Source: Pontibacter korlensis (GTDB lineage: Bacteria; Bacteroidota; Bacteroidia; Cytophagales; Hymenobacteraceae). From it: a stretch of 64,000 bases of DNA. The notes beneath the pieces were generated by a model. That model worked only from the letters and a program-made list of their open reading frames with translations, did not search any database and was not told the origin of the DNA. Position 1 is the stretch's first letter, and the number at the start of each line of letters is the position of its first letter. Of this stretch, positions 17,486-26,085 are shown in pieces. The stretch covers positions 1,307,501 through 1,371,500 of the forward strand of contig NZ_CP009621.1 of NCBI RefSeq assembly GCF_000973725.1, in the 5' to 3' direction. A program made the translations under genes and the position numbers.

Positions 17486-17760
17486 ATTCCGTATGGTTTT
17501 TATAAGATGAACGCCATTCTAATCTACTACAAAAATATCACTACCAAACAGCTTATTGCTTTAGCTGCTGCTGACACTTCGCTTGACAGCTGTGTTTATA
17601 TTGTGCAGCTAATGTACTTATAGCGTTCTGTAATTCAGCAATATACCCGCACAGTGCTCTCTAAAGGCTGCTTGAAGAAGATAAACCGCCTTACCCGAAA
17701 CTTTCACTCACCTAGCATAGTATAATTAAATATATAAAATCCTACATTTTAAACAATAGA

Positions 17761-18336
17761 ATGCCTATGCATAAAATTTTTACTTCTGTTATTTCCGATT
17801 TAACCCGACTTGTTTTAATGCTGTTGCCGCTGCTTTTTCTGACTGCCTGTTCCACACACGTGGAACGTGAGGCGACGGAAAAGAAGCTACAGGAAGCAAC
17901 AGTGGCAGTGGTGGCGCCTAAAAATGTACCAACTGTTACAGTAGCATCCTTTCAGAACGAGTCAGATGAGGTTTATTTCGACCTGATTGCCAACACCTCA
18001 AGCTGCCTGGGCGAAGACCTTTGGTTTGGAGGTAAGCTTGAAAGCCATTCCAAAGCAATGATGGCAAAATCAGGAGGATCCTCTTATCAAAAAGTTTACA
18101 AAATAACTGAGCTTACCGCCACTGGTTTAAACAGCAATAACAGCTATAAGGTAGACAACAAGACCAACACCTTCCGTGCTGTAGTAGATAAGGATGGAAC
18201 GATATTTCTGCAGCTAAGCCAGGGACAGTTACAGTTAGTGCCACAGGCTAATGCAAAGCCGCTGGAGTTAGCTTACCAGCCTAACCCAAGCGAAGGTTAC
18301 TACGATGGTACCATAGGGCGCTGGAGCTGCAAATAG
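17761..18336 (+). CDS. Hypothetical lipoprotein
   Basis: A 191-aa predicted lipoprotein with lipobox LTAC (Cys30) after a long hydrophobic stretch. I recognise no domain. The body contains two Cys besides the lipid-attached one: SSCLGEDLWFGGK near residue 80 and the terminal SCK. The text around them reads like a small beta-fold. ATG at 17761 and ATG at 17767 are both possible starts. A perfect 15-bp stem terminator follows the stop. Nothing in the neighbourhood suggests a job. Confidence 0.75.
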   Translation: MPMHKIFTSVISDLTRLVLMLLPLLFLTACSTHVEREATEKKLQEATVAVVAPKNVPTVTVASFQNESDEVYFDLIANTSSCLGEDLWFGGKLESHSKAMMAKSGGSSYQKVYKITELTATGLNSNNSYKVDNKTNTFRAVVDKDGTIFLQLSQGQLQLVPQANAKPLELAYQPNPSEGYYDGTIGRWSCK

Positions 18337-18364
18337 AACTTTTTGATTTGTGTTAGACTTATTA

Positions 18365-18405
18365 AGAGGAGCCTGTGCTGAAATAGCACAGGCTCCTCTG
18401 TTTTA
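18365..18405 (+). terminator. Terminator, perfect 15-bp stem
   Basis: Arms 18365-18379 and 18385-18399 are exact inverted repeats around a GAAAT loop, followed by GTTTTAT. It closes the 17761 lipoprotein gene. Confidence 0.9.
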
Positions 18406-18435
18406 TACTTTTAGCCATCTTAGCTTAGTTTTTCG

Positions 18436-18443
18436 TAATTTTG
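18436..18443 (+). promoter_or_regulatory. -7 box abutting the DUF4286 start
   Basis: TAATTTTG matches TAnnTTTG and ends 3 nt before the ATG at 18447. If used, the mRNA would start at or next to the start codon. Confidence 0.4.
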
Positions 18444-18446
18444 AGT

Positions 18447-18770
18447 ATGATATTGTATAACGAGACCGTAAGTGTAGACAACACCGTGGCCGACGAGTGG
18501 CTGCAGTGGATGAAGGAGGTGCATATCCCAACAGTAATGGAGACAGGCTTCTTTCTGAGCAACCAGATAAGCCGCCTGATGCACGAGGTAGCGAACGATG
18601 GTACTACTTATGCCGTGCAGTACACCTGCCGCAGTTTAGACGACCTGGAAGAGTATCAGCGAGAGCATGCTTCTGAGATTGATTCACGCCATGACCAGCG
18701 CTACCAAGGGAAATATGTTGTTTTCCGCTCTATGCTGGAGGTTGTGGCCAAAGATGTTGAGCGTAAGTAA
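18447..18770 (+). CDS. DUF4286 family protein
   Basis: A 107-aa soluble protein of the DUF4286 family (dimeric ferredoxin-like fold). Marks are MILYNETVSVDNTVADEWLQ, then WMKEVHIPTVMETGFF, YAVQYTCRSLDDLEEYQ and a C-terminal FRSMLEVV. Function is unknown. I chose the ATG at 18447 rather than the TTG two codons earlier because family members begin directly with the first strand. It is flanked by terminators on both sides, so it is monocistronic. Confidence 0.88.
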   Translation: MILYNETVSVDNTVADEWLQWMKEVHIPTVMETGFFLSNQISRLMHEVANDGTTYAVQYTCRSLDDLEEYQREHASEIDSRHDQRYQGKYVVFRSMLEVVAKDVERK

Positions 18771-18794
18771 CAGCGCTTAGTTTATTTAAAAAAT

Positions 18795-18844
18795 AAAAGC
18801 GCAGAGGCAACGACTGTAATAGGTCGCTGCCTCTGCGCTTTTTA
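18795..18844. terminator. Bidirectional terminator
   Basis: Arms of 20 bases (AAAAGCGCAGAGGCAACGAC and its complement) with one mismatch and an 8-nt loop. It lies between the convergent DUF4286 and acetyltransferase genes. Confidence 0.85.
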
Positions 18845-18869
18845 ATGCTATCTGGTAAGGTATTTTTAC

Positions 18870-19340
18870 CTACCCTACATACTGCTGAATCTGCTCATCA
18901 GTCATGTTACAGTTAATCCATTCAGGATCGAGGTTAGCGCCAATCTTTTTATAAAAAGCGATAGCCGGTTCATTCCACTCCAGCACCTGCCACTTAAAGC
19001 GTTTGGCTCCTGTCTCTTTTGCCTCACGAACCACGGCATTGAATAGCAGGCGTCCGATGCCAGTTCGGCGTAGTCGCTTAGTTACCACCAGGTCCTCCAG
19101 AAAAAGCATTCTGCCTTTCCAGGTAGAGTAGGCTGTGTAATAAAGCGCTAGGCCCACCACGCCTTCTTCGTTTTCCGCTACAAAGAACTTATAAATTGCG
19201 TTCTCGCCAAAGCCGTCACGTTCCATTTCTTCCAGTGTAATTGTCACCTCTAGTGGTGCACGCTCATACTCCGCCAGCTCCTTAATCAGGTTATACACCT
19301 GTGGCAGGTCATCTATAGTTCCTCTTCTTATCTGTATCAT
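18870..19340 (-). CDS. GNAT family N-acetyltransferase (diamine acetyltransferase-like)
   Basis: A 156-aa GNAT enzyme resembling spermidine/spermine N1-acetyltransferase types. It begins IRRGTIDDLPQVYNLIKELA. The acetyl-CoA loop is RRTGIGRLLF near residue 90, preceded by LFLEDLVVTK, and the C-terminal part WNEPAIAFYKKIGA (about 122-135) is classical for the family. The substrate may be a polyamine or another primary amine; this cannot be decided from sequence. The gene has no clear operon partner, with 60 nt separating it from the thioesterase upstream. Confidence 0.85.
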   Translation of the reverse strand: MIQIRRGTIDDLPQVYNLIKELAEYERAPLEVTITLEEMERDGFGENAIYKFFVAENEEGVVGLALYYTAYSTWKGRMLFLEDLVVTKRLRRTGIGRLLFNAVVREAKETGAKRFKWQVLEWNEPAIAFYKKIGANLDPEWINCNMTDEQIQQYVG

Positions 19341-19400
19341 ATTTTGGGTTGAATGATTGAACTTCCGAAATAAAGCTCAACTTTATAACTCTCTAACTTT

Positions 19401-20156
19401 TTAATTCTCTAACTCCCTCCATTCTGTCTTGGCCTGTACCAGCTCTTTGCCGTTCTCTTGGCTGGCGAGTTTGTGGAGGTACACATGCCCGTTCTCTGTA
19501 CCTGGCCCTACCGCCGACGTTACGGTTTCACCCAGCATACTTTCTGCTTTGAATATAATATCTACCTGCTGTAGCTGCTTTTGCTCCAGCACCTCTAGCG
19601 GCAGCGAGTCTAGGGCCCACTGCAGATAGCGGGTGTTGGTTACGTGCCGGTTCAGATCGATGTCGTGCCAGCGCACCGGCACCTGCTGTTTGTACTGTAC
19701 TTCCTGCAGCTGTGGCAACTTGCCTTTGGCAAACGGTAGCGGCTCACTTCCCGGCACTACCTCCACATCCATGATAAAGTCGGGCACCGATACCAGTTGT
19801 CGCTTTACCACATCCATTACCAGCCACACACTAGTAGCCTGCCCTAGTAGCTCCTGTTTTCCGTTATAAATCCTGAAATCGCGGTGCAGAAACACGCGCT
19901 CCCGCCCTGAAGCCCAGGTTTTGACAGTAATCTCATCGTTATGGCCAGGATAGCGGAACATCTCTATACGCATGCGCTGCAGCACCCACGTCAGCCCCCG
20001 CTCCAGCAGGTCGTACATCGAGATGCCCATGGCACGGGTGTTCGCCCAGGCAGCCTCCTGCATGTAACTCACCAGTGCCGGCAGCGTTGCCTGCCCCCGG
20101 TAATCTATCTCGTTAGAGCGAACGGTGAAGGTACTTTTCCCAGGGTATGATTTCAT
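19401..20156 (-). CDS. Acyl-ACP thioesterase (FatA/FatB-like)
   Basis: A 251-aa protein with two hotdog folds in tandem, like plant and bacterial acyl-ACP thioesterases that release fatty acids from acyl carrier protein. The first hotdog spans about 1-135 (VRSNEIDYRGQATLPALVSY, continuing through AWANTRAMGIS). The second starts near 160 with VRWHDIDLNRHVTNTRYLQW, which contains the conserved Asn-x-His pair. Its last codons run into a repetitive AT-rich tract (19385-19425), so the final residues Leu-Glu-Asn come from that repeat. Confidence 0.88.
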   Translation of the reverse strand: MKSYPGKSTFTVRSNEIDYRGQATLPALVSYMQEAAWANTRAMGISMYDLLERGLTWVLQRMRIEMFRYPGHNDEITVKTWASGRERVFLHRDFRIYNGKQELLGQATSVWLVMDVVKRQLVSVPDFIMDVEVVPGSEPLPFAKGKLPQLQEVQYKQQVPVRWHDIDLNRHVTNTRYLQWALDSLPLEVLEQKQLQQVDIIFKAESMLGETVTSAVGPGTENGHVYLHKLASQENGKELVQAKTEWRELEN

Positions 20157-20221
20157 AGGTTACTTGTACTTGTTCAGATGCTAAGGTACGTAAGAATAGT
20201 GGCAGCTGCCATTGAAAACAA

Positions 20222-20253
20222 CAAAAGCACACCTGTTACCGGATGTGCTTTTG
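20222..20253 (-). terminator. Terminator of the DUF5362-like gene
   Basis: Hairpin with 9-base arms CAAAAGCAC / GTGCTTTTG, downstream of the stop at 20274 on the minus strand. Confidence 0.6.
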
Positions 20254-20273
20254 ATATGCCTTAGGTGCTTCTG

Positions 20274-20726
20274 TTAAAGGCTCAGCTGCGAAGCACCTGT
20301 TACCAGCATTAGCAGCGACAGACCGAACAGCAGCAGAAACAGGATCAGCATAATCACCAAAAACTTAAAAAGGATATTCAGCTGGTTAATGGCCCGGTAT
20401 ACTTGCTGCTGGTTTCGCTCCTGCACCCCCTGCTGCATGCGCGAAGAGAAGCTGTAGAGATACAGAGACGGAAAAAAGTATACCAGCGCCACAAAGGCAT
20501 ACACCACAATGGTAAAACCAGAAAAGCCAATGTCGGCTGCACCCTCCAGTGCCGGGACTTTTGCCAGCCGCTGCATAAATAGCCCAAATACCAGCGTGAA
20601 TGCAGAAAGTATAAAGCCCAGCACAGCTAGCACCTTACCCCATTTAGCCGTTTCGTAGAGGTTATTTAGCAGTCTTACATCCAGGTATAGCTCATCTGGT
20701 GCCTCGTTGTTTAATCCTGGTTTCAT
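20274..20726 (-). CDS. Small membrane protein, DUF5362-like
   Basis: A 150-aa integral membrane protein with four hydrophobic helices: about 30-50, 63-85 (from GFSGFTIVVYAFVAL), 87-95 and 117-145 (LFKFLVIMLILFLLLFGLSL). The N-terminal region EAPDELYLDVRLLNNLYETAKWGKV and the overall layout resemble the DUF5362 family, but I am not certain of that assignment. No function is known. It has its own terminator and is not obviously in an operon. Confidence 0.75.
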   Translation of the reverse strand: MKPGLNNEAPDELYLDVRLLNNLYETAKWGKVLAVLGFILSAFTLVFGLFMQRLAKVPALEGAADIGFSGFTIVVYAFVALVYFFPSLYLYSFSSRMQQGVQERNQQQVYRAINQLNILFKFLVIMLILFLLLFGLSLLMLVTGASQLSL

Positions 20727-20833
20727 ATAGCTACTTTACACTTAGCCTTTTTTCCGAGTTAAACATACAAAAAAATCAATATCCCCCTTGTGGCTTTATG
20801 CTTCATTTTCTGAGGAATATAAACCTAAGGACA

Positions 20834-20871
20834 TAAAAAAGCCGCGCCACCCGAAACAGGCAACGCGGCTA
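20834..20871 (-). terminator. Terminator of the prolyl oligopeptidase gene
   Basis: On the minus strand AGCCGCGTTGCC pairs with GGTGGCGCGGCT over 12 positions, counting G-U pairs, with a 7-nt loop and a following T run. Confidence 0.8.
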
Positions 20872-20897
20872 AGTATAAAGGCAGATTTATACTTGTG

Positions 20898-23090
20898 TTA
20901 TTGGTTTTGCGCATATGGGTTTACGCCCATGTTCTTATAAATAAAGGCATAAGTATCAGCATACTCCTGAATCACCAGCGAAGTAGGCTTACCGGCACCA
21001 TGACCTGCACGCACATCTACACGGATTAGGTACGGACTACCCGGAGCACCTTTGTCCTGCAGCTCAGAGATGAACTTGAACGAATGTGCCGGCACTACGC
21101 GGTCGTCGTGGTCAGCGGTTTTAACAAGTGTAGCCGGATACTTCACACCTTCTTTGATGTTGTGCAGAGGCGAGAAAGCATACAGGTTCTTGAACTGCGC
21201 TTCATTATCTGATGAGCCATACTCTGGTACCCACGCCCAGCCAATAGTAAACTTGTGGAAGCGCAGCATGTCCATTACACCTACAGCAGGCAGGGCAACT
21301 TTAGCCAGCTCAGGGCGCTGCGTCATGAAGGCACCTACCAGCAAACCACCGTTAGAACCACCGGCCACGGCCAGTTTTTCAGAGGAAGTATACTTCTGGT
21401 CGATCAGGTACTCGGCTGCAGAGATAAAGTCGTCGAATACGTTTTGCTTGTTCGGTGTCATCCCGGCTTTGTGCCACTCCTCGCCATACTCGCCACCACC
21501 ACGCAGGTTCGGCATGGCATACACGCCACCATTCTCCAGCCACAGCATGTTAGCAATACTGAAGCTCGGCGTCATGGACACATTAAAACCACCATAAGCA
21601 TACAGGTAAGTTGGGTTTGTGCCGTCCAGCTTCAGGCCTTTCTTGTGCACAATGAACATCGGCACTTTCGTACCATCTTTGGAAGTATAAAATACCTGCT
21701 TCGTCTCAAAAGCGCCTGTGTCTATATTCACTTCTGTTTTGCGGAACTGTGTTACCTTGTTATTGGCTACATCATAGCGGTAAATGGTTGGCGGGTAAGT
21801 AAAGGACGTGAAGGTGAAGAACACTTCTTTATCGCTTTGCTTGCCGTTAAAGCCCCCCACTGTTCCAAGCGTTGGCAGCTCTACTGTATTCAGCTGCTTA
21901 CCTTTCTGGTCGTACACCACAACCTGGCTGGTGGCGTCTTTCATGTAAGTCACGATGATGCGGCCTCCCACGGCAGACACGCCCTGTATCACGTTCTCCG
22001 ACTCCGGAACTACAACCTTCCAGTTCTGCTCCTGCGGCTTTTTCGGGTCGATCATCACCAGGCAATAGCGCGGTGCGTTCTTGTTCGTCATCACCAGCAG
22101 CTGATCGCCGAAGTTATCCACCACGTTATACTCATTTTCGAAGTTATCTACAATTGATTTGATCGTTGACTTCGCATCCTTCAAGTCTTTATAGTATAAC
22201 GCATTGGCACCGCTGGCTCCTTCCGACACATTCAGGATCAGGAAGCGCTCATCATCTGTAGTTTGGCCGTAGAAGTTGCGCAGTGCGTTCTGCTTATCCT
22301 CGTATACCAGCTGGTCCTGGCTCTGCGGCGTGCCGATTTGGTGGTAGTATACTTTGTGGTACTCGTTCTTATTAGCCAGCTTGTTACCCTCAGTAGGGGC
22401 ATCGTAGCGGCTGTAGAAGAAGCCATTGCCACTCCAGCTCGGGCTAGAGAACTTTACCCAGTCTATCTGATCGTCCAGCTTTTTGCCGGTGGCCGTTTCC
22501 ATTACATGGTAAGTGTTCCAATCGGAGCCACCGCTGGAGGTACCGTAGGCTAGATATTTGCCATCTTTGGAGAAGGAAAGGGACGTTAGAGCTACTGTAC
22601 CGTCGTTACTCAGCTTGTTCGGGTCGAAAAACACTTTTGGCTCTGCCTCCAGGCTCTCCTGCACATACAGCACGCTCTGGTTCTGCAGGCCATCGTTCTT
22701 AAAGAAGTAATACTTACCACCCTCTTTAAATGGAGCGCCGTACTTTGGATAATTCCAGATTTCGGTCAAGCGCTTCTTGATGTTGTCGCGGAAGTCGATC
22801 GAGCTTAGGTAGCCCTGTGTTACCTCATTCTGCTGCGCGATCCACTCGTCCAGCTGCTCGTCGTGCGTCTCCTGCCAACGATATGGGTCAGCTACCTTAG
22901 TGCCGAAGTAATCGTCAACGTGATCTACTTTCTTGGTATCTGGATAATTAAGGTTTGTTTCTGTCTGCGCAGAGGCAGTAGTTGTTGTTTCTGTCGTCAT
23001 GCCAGTGGCAGTTGTATCGTTTTGTGTTGATTTGCAAGCCGACACAGCCGTAAGGCTCCCGGCAAGCAGTAGTACAGTTGTCTTTTTCAT
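20898..23090 (-). CDS. Prolyl oligopeptidase (S9A) lipoprotein
   Basis: A 730-aa serine peptidase that cuts short peptides after proline. The N-terminus is a lipoprotein signal with VSAC (Cys19) and a Thr-rich tether, so it is probably anchored in the envelope. A seven-blade propeller covers about 110-460. The catalytic alpha/beta-hydrolase domain holds Ser579 in AGGSNGG, Asp662/663 in DHDDRVVP and His697 in RAGHGAGKP. The length fits the S9A family. It is divergent from the oxygenase gene and followed by a strong terminator, so it is monocistronic. Confidence 0.95.
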   Translation of the reverse strand: MKKTTVLLLAGSLTAVSACKSTQNDTTATGMTTETTTTASAQTETNLNYPDTKKVDHVDDYFGTKVADPYRWQETHDEQLDEWIAQQNEVTQGYLSSIDFRDNIKKRLTEIWNYPKYGAPFKEGGKYYFFKNDGLQNQSVLYVQESLEAEPKVFFDPNKLSNDGTVALTSLSFSKDGKYLAYGTSSGGSDWNTYHVMETATGKKLDDQIDWVKFSSPSWSGNGFFYSRYDAPTEGNKLANKNEYHKVYYHQIGTPQSQDQLVYEDKQNALRNFYGQTTDDERFLILNVSEGASGANALYYKDLKDAKSTIKSIVDNFENEYNVVDNFGDQLLVMTNKNAPRYCLVMIDPKKPQEQNWKVVVPESENVIQGVSAVGGRIIVTYMKDATSQVVVYDQKGKQLNTVELPTLGTVGGFNGKQSDKEVFFTFTSFTYPPTIYRYDVANNKVTQFRKTEVNIDTGAFETKQVFYTSKDGTKVPMFIVHKKGLKLDGTNPTYLYAYGGFNVSMTPSFSIANMLWLENGGVYAMPNLRGGGEYGEEWHKAGMTPNKQNVFDDFISAAEYLIDQKYTSSEKLAVAGGSNGGLLVGAFMTQRPELAKVALPAVGVMDMLRFHKFTIGWAWVPEYGSSDNEAQFKNLYAFSPLHNIKEGVKYPATLVKTADHDDRVVPAHSFKFISELQDKGAPGSPYLIRVDVRAGHGAGKPTSLVIQEYADTYAFIYKNMGVNPYAQNQ

Positions 23091-23354
23091 AAGAGCTTTA
23101 ACTGGGAAAATGTTTAGATGTCTGTGCTAACAGACCGCATACAAGATATAAAAAATAAGCTACACTACCGTTTCAGGCTTGACTGGTGCCTTTGCTTTAT
23201 ACTTTAAAGCCAGTTCTTTAAGGGGCGAAAAATTTCCTGCCTTACCACTTGTACAAGCAATGCTTTTAATGTTTACTTTTGCGCGCTTTTCACCTGACTT
23301 GCAGCCAAATCCGTAGATACGGGCAACAGCCAAACCATACCTATACTTATTTTT

Positions 23355-24008
23355 ATGATTGAGGAGTTGGAAGAGAAAATGCTGCAAAAGTTTGAGCAAA
23401 TTGCAGACAGACTCTCGGATAAAGGATACGCCATTGTTGACAATTTTCTGGAGCCACAGGAGGTGCGCAACCTGCTAAACGTGCTGACGCACCACCAGGA
23501 ACAGGGCACGTTTAAGAAAGCTGGCATCGGTACCGCCGACCAGTTTACGGTAGACAGAGAAGTACGCGGCGACTACATTCGTTGGATCGAACCATCGGAG
23601 GCCTTACCGCCTACACAAGTATTTCTGGACCGCATGGACGAAGTAATGCGCTACATTAACCGCACCTGCTTTTTGGGCCTGAAGGATTACGAGTTCCACT
23701 TCACAATGTACCCTCCGGGTACTGTATACCAGCGCCACATCGATCAGTTTAAAGAAAACGATCACCGCCGCCTTTCCTTTATCTGTTATTTAAACGAGGA
23801 CTGGCTGCCAGAGCATGGCGGAAACCTGCGTTTATACTTGCCGCAGGAGGATGGGTCTGAAGAAGAGGTAGATATACATCCGATTGCAGGTCGCTTGGCA
23901 TGCTTCCGCGCAGATATGATTCCGCATGAGGTACTCGTGGCCTCCCGCCACCGCTATAGCCTCACCGGCTGGATGCTGGACCAACTGAATGAACTGACGT
24001 TTTTGTAG
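23355..24008 (+). CDS. 2OG-Fe(II) oxygenase (prolyl 4-hydroxylase type)
   Basis: A 217-aa oxygenase using 2-oxoglutarate and iron. The iron ligands are His128 and Asp130 in YQRHIDQF and His191 in MIPHEVL; Arg200 in RHRYSLTGW is placed to bind 2-oxoglutarate. The fold fits the prolyl 4-hydroxylase alpha-subunit family that modifies proteins such as ribosomal or elongation factors, but the target is unknown. An N-terminal helix (1-20) is Glu-rich. The ATG at 23355 is used. Its 3' side is followed by inverted-repeat-rich sequence before the convergent nucleotidyltransferase. Confidence 0.92.
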   Translation: MIEELEEKMLQKFEQIADRLSDKGYAIVDNFLEPQEVRNLLNVLTHHQEQGTFKKAGIGTADQFTVDREVRGDYIRWIEPSEALPPTQVFLDRMDEVMRYINRTCFLGLKDYEFHFTMYPPGTVYQRHIDQFKENDHRRLSFICYLNEDWLPEHGGNLRLYLPQEDGSEEEVDIHPIAGRLACFRADMIPHEVLVASRHRYSLTGWMLDQLNELTFL

Positions 24009-24010
24009 AA

Positions 24011-24165
24011 AAGATACAAGTATCAAGATGCAAGACACAGGACTTTTAAGTCACAAGCCTCTACTCAAACAGTAACTCTTGCTCTTATACCAGTAGCACA
24101 GCGAATACAGTTTGTGCTATTCTAGTTTAAGAGGGTCTTGTGTCTTGATACTTGGGTTTTATGTC
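24011..24165. repeat. Inverted-repeat intergenic element between convergent genes
   Basis: The left side (24011-24047) contains GATACAAGTATCAAGATGCA and CAAGACACAGGAC. The right side (24135-24154) contains GTCTTGTGTCTTGATACTTG, which is nearly its reverse complement. A related left arm recurs at 62946-62971. It may act as a transcription barrier between the convergent genes. Confidence 0.6.
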
Positions 24166-24172
24166 TTGTAGG

Positions 24173-25174
24173 CTACTGTCCAAAGTTAATTTCAGTGCTG
24201 TCGCCAATGTTAAGGCTATGGCTGAAGCCTTTGAAGGAGGCGTCGCTACCGATGATGGAGTCTTGCATTACGGCAAAGCGAAGCTCGGAGAAGGACCCGA
24301 TGATGGAGTTGCTAAGTATGGAGTTAGTGATGGTGGTATTGTCGCCGATGGCGACGTTAGGCCCGATAATGGAGTTAGTGATCGTACATCCCTCTCCAAT
24401 GCTCACTGGAGGTATGATAATGCAGCCAGGGCACATTTGGCTGTAGTCGCGGCTACGGAAGCTTGGACGGCTAAGCAGCGTAGCGTTGGCTTGCAACAGT
24501 GTTTCTTTTCGGCCACAGTCAAACCAATGGTCTACACTCCAGGGCACCATCTTTTCTCCGCTCTTGATCATGTGCATCAAAGCATCAGTCAAATGATATT
24601 CGCCTTGCGTACGCAGGTCTTCTGATATGATGTGCTCCAGCGAAGTAATCAGTTTCTGCGGCTGCATAATTTTGTAGAGCCCCACCAGCGCAAAGTTAGA
24701 CTTCGGGATCTTTGGTTTCTCCACAACCTTCACCACAAAATCGTCGCTACCCATTTCTGTTACTCCGAACAAAGACGGCTTTGCCACCTTTTTCACGCCC
24801 AACACCGAATAGGGTGCTTCTATGATATCATTCAGATCCACATCCACAATGGCATCTCCAAGCATAATCAGCACACTCTCTTCCTGCTCAAATGTGTGGC
24901 GGGCTACCCAAAGTGCATGTCCTAATCCTTCACGGGGCTCCTGCACTACAAATTCTGCTTGTACCTGCGGGTACTTTTGCCGCACGTAACGCTCCACTTT
25001 CTCACCTAGGTAGCCAATTATAAAAACAAAGTCGGTTATACCTGCCTCAAGCAATTTGTCGATGATGTGCCCAAGTATAGTATTATCAGCCACAGGCACC
25101 AGCGATTTTGGCTGCGTGTGCGTGTGTGGCCGAAGTTTAGAACCAACGCCTGCTACAGGTATAACTGCTTTCAT
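24173..25174 (-). CDS. Sugar-phosphate nucleotidyltransferase with left-handed beta-helix
   Basis: A 333-aa enzyme that couples a sugar 1-phosphate to a nucleotide. The N-terminal nucleotidyltransferase domain has VAGVGSKLRPHTHTQPKSLV at 7-26 and IMLGDAIVDVDLND around 108-121. The C-terminal part is a hexapeptide-repeat left-handed beta-helix (IGEGCTITNSIIGPNVAIGD and on), as in glucose-1-phosphate thymidylyl- or uridylyltransferases and GlmU. The exact nucleotide and sugar are not evident. It stands alone and is convergent with the oxygenase gene. Confidence 0.88.
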   Translation of the reverse strand: MKAVIPVAGVGSKLRPHTHTQPKSLVPVADNTILGHIIDKLLEAGITDFVFIIGYLGEKVERYVRQKYPQVQAEFVVQEPREGLGHALWVARHTFEQEESVLIMLGDAIVDVDLNDIIEAPYSVLGVKKVAKPSLFGVTEMGSDDFVVKVVEKPKIPKSNFALVGLYKIMQPQKLITSLEHIISEDLRTQGEYHLTDALMHMIKSGEKMVPWSVDHWFDCGRKETLLQANATLLSRPSFRSRDYSQMCPGCIIIPPVSIGEGCTITNSIIGPNVAIGDNTTITNSILSNSIIGSFSELRFAVMQDSIIGSDASFKGFSHSLNIGDSTEINFGQ

Positions 25175-25417
25175 ACACTATACTTTTCCTGCAATATATT
25201 TATTTACAACTATAAATTAAAGGTTATCAAGCCCTAATGCGGCATTAAGTTTAGTCATAACCTGCCAACTGCCACCTTGTTCAGGCTGTCTTATAATATC
25301 TTCATCTGTTAATTTATACATGTATAAGGCGGGCGTCTAACATGAGTTTACTAAATTCGTACTGATATGGCCTTACGGGCACACAAAAGCGTATAGTTTT
25401 AATATATACTTAAAACC

Positions 25418-25996
25418 ATGAAAAAACTGTTTTTTTACCTAATTGGATTTGTAATACTGGCTTCGCAGTCGTCGTGCGGCTACAACACCATGGTGCAGAA
25501 AGATGAAACTGTGGAATCGCAGTGGGCAAACGTACAGAACGCCTATCAACGCCGTGCTGACCTGGTGCCCAACCTGGTGAATACTGTAAAAGGAGCTGCC
25601 AACTTTGAGCGTGAAACACTTACAGATGTAATAGAGGCACGTGCCAAGGCCACCAGCGTAAACATCAGCCCTGATAACCTTACACCAGAGAACATACAGC
25701 AGTTTCAGCAGGCGCAGGGTGAACTGAGTGGTGCACTTAGCAGATTATTGGTATCTGTAGAGCGGTACCCTGAGCTAAAGGCTAACCAGAACTTCCTTGA
25801 ACTGCAGGCACAGTTGGAAGGCACAGAAAACCGCATTGCAGTAGAGCGGCGCAAGTTTAACGAAGCTGTACAAGACTACAATTCCTATATCCGCTCCTTC
25901 CCGCGTAACTTCATAGCCGGCATGTTCGATTTTGAGCGGAAAGGCTACTTCGAGGCCGAAGCCGGTGCACAACAAGCTCCCACGGTTGAGTTTTAA
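25418..25996 (+). CDS. LemA family protein
   Basis: A 192-aa LemA-type protein, with an N-terminal hydrophobic signal ending at SSCG (possible lipobox, Cys20) and a helical bundle. The hallmarks are DETVESQWANVQNAYQRRAD and LVPNLVNTVKGAANFE near residues 28-64, and YNSYIRSFPRNFIAGMF near 150. The role is unclear; LemA genes usually sit with TPM-domain genes, as here, which suggests an envelope function. It starts a three-gene plus-strand unit with 89 and 8 nt gaps. Confidence 0.92.
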   Translation: MKKLFFYLIGFVILASQSSCGYNTMVQKDETVESQWANVQNAYQRRADLVPNLVNTVKGAANFERETLTDVIEARAKATSVNISPDNLTPENIQQFQQAQGELSGALSRLLVSVERYPELKANQNFLELQAQLEGTENRIAVERRKFNEAVQDYNSYIRSFPRNFIAGMFDFERKGYFEAEAGAQQAPTVEF

Positions 25997-26085
25997 CTTA
26001 TAATTGTTTGATGGCCTACTTGCTATGCTGTTGTTCCCAAAAGGGATCAGCAAGGTAGCAAACTAACAATTTAACGATTAAACCG

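Noticed and set aside
23160..23399. 79-codon minus-strand frame upstream of the oxygenase
   Set aside because: It overlaps the start of the well-supported oxygenase gene and has no recognisable composition or motif.
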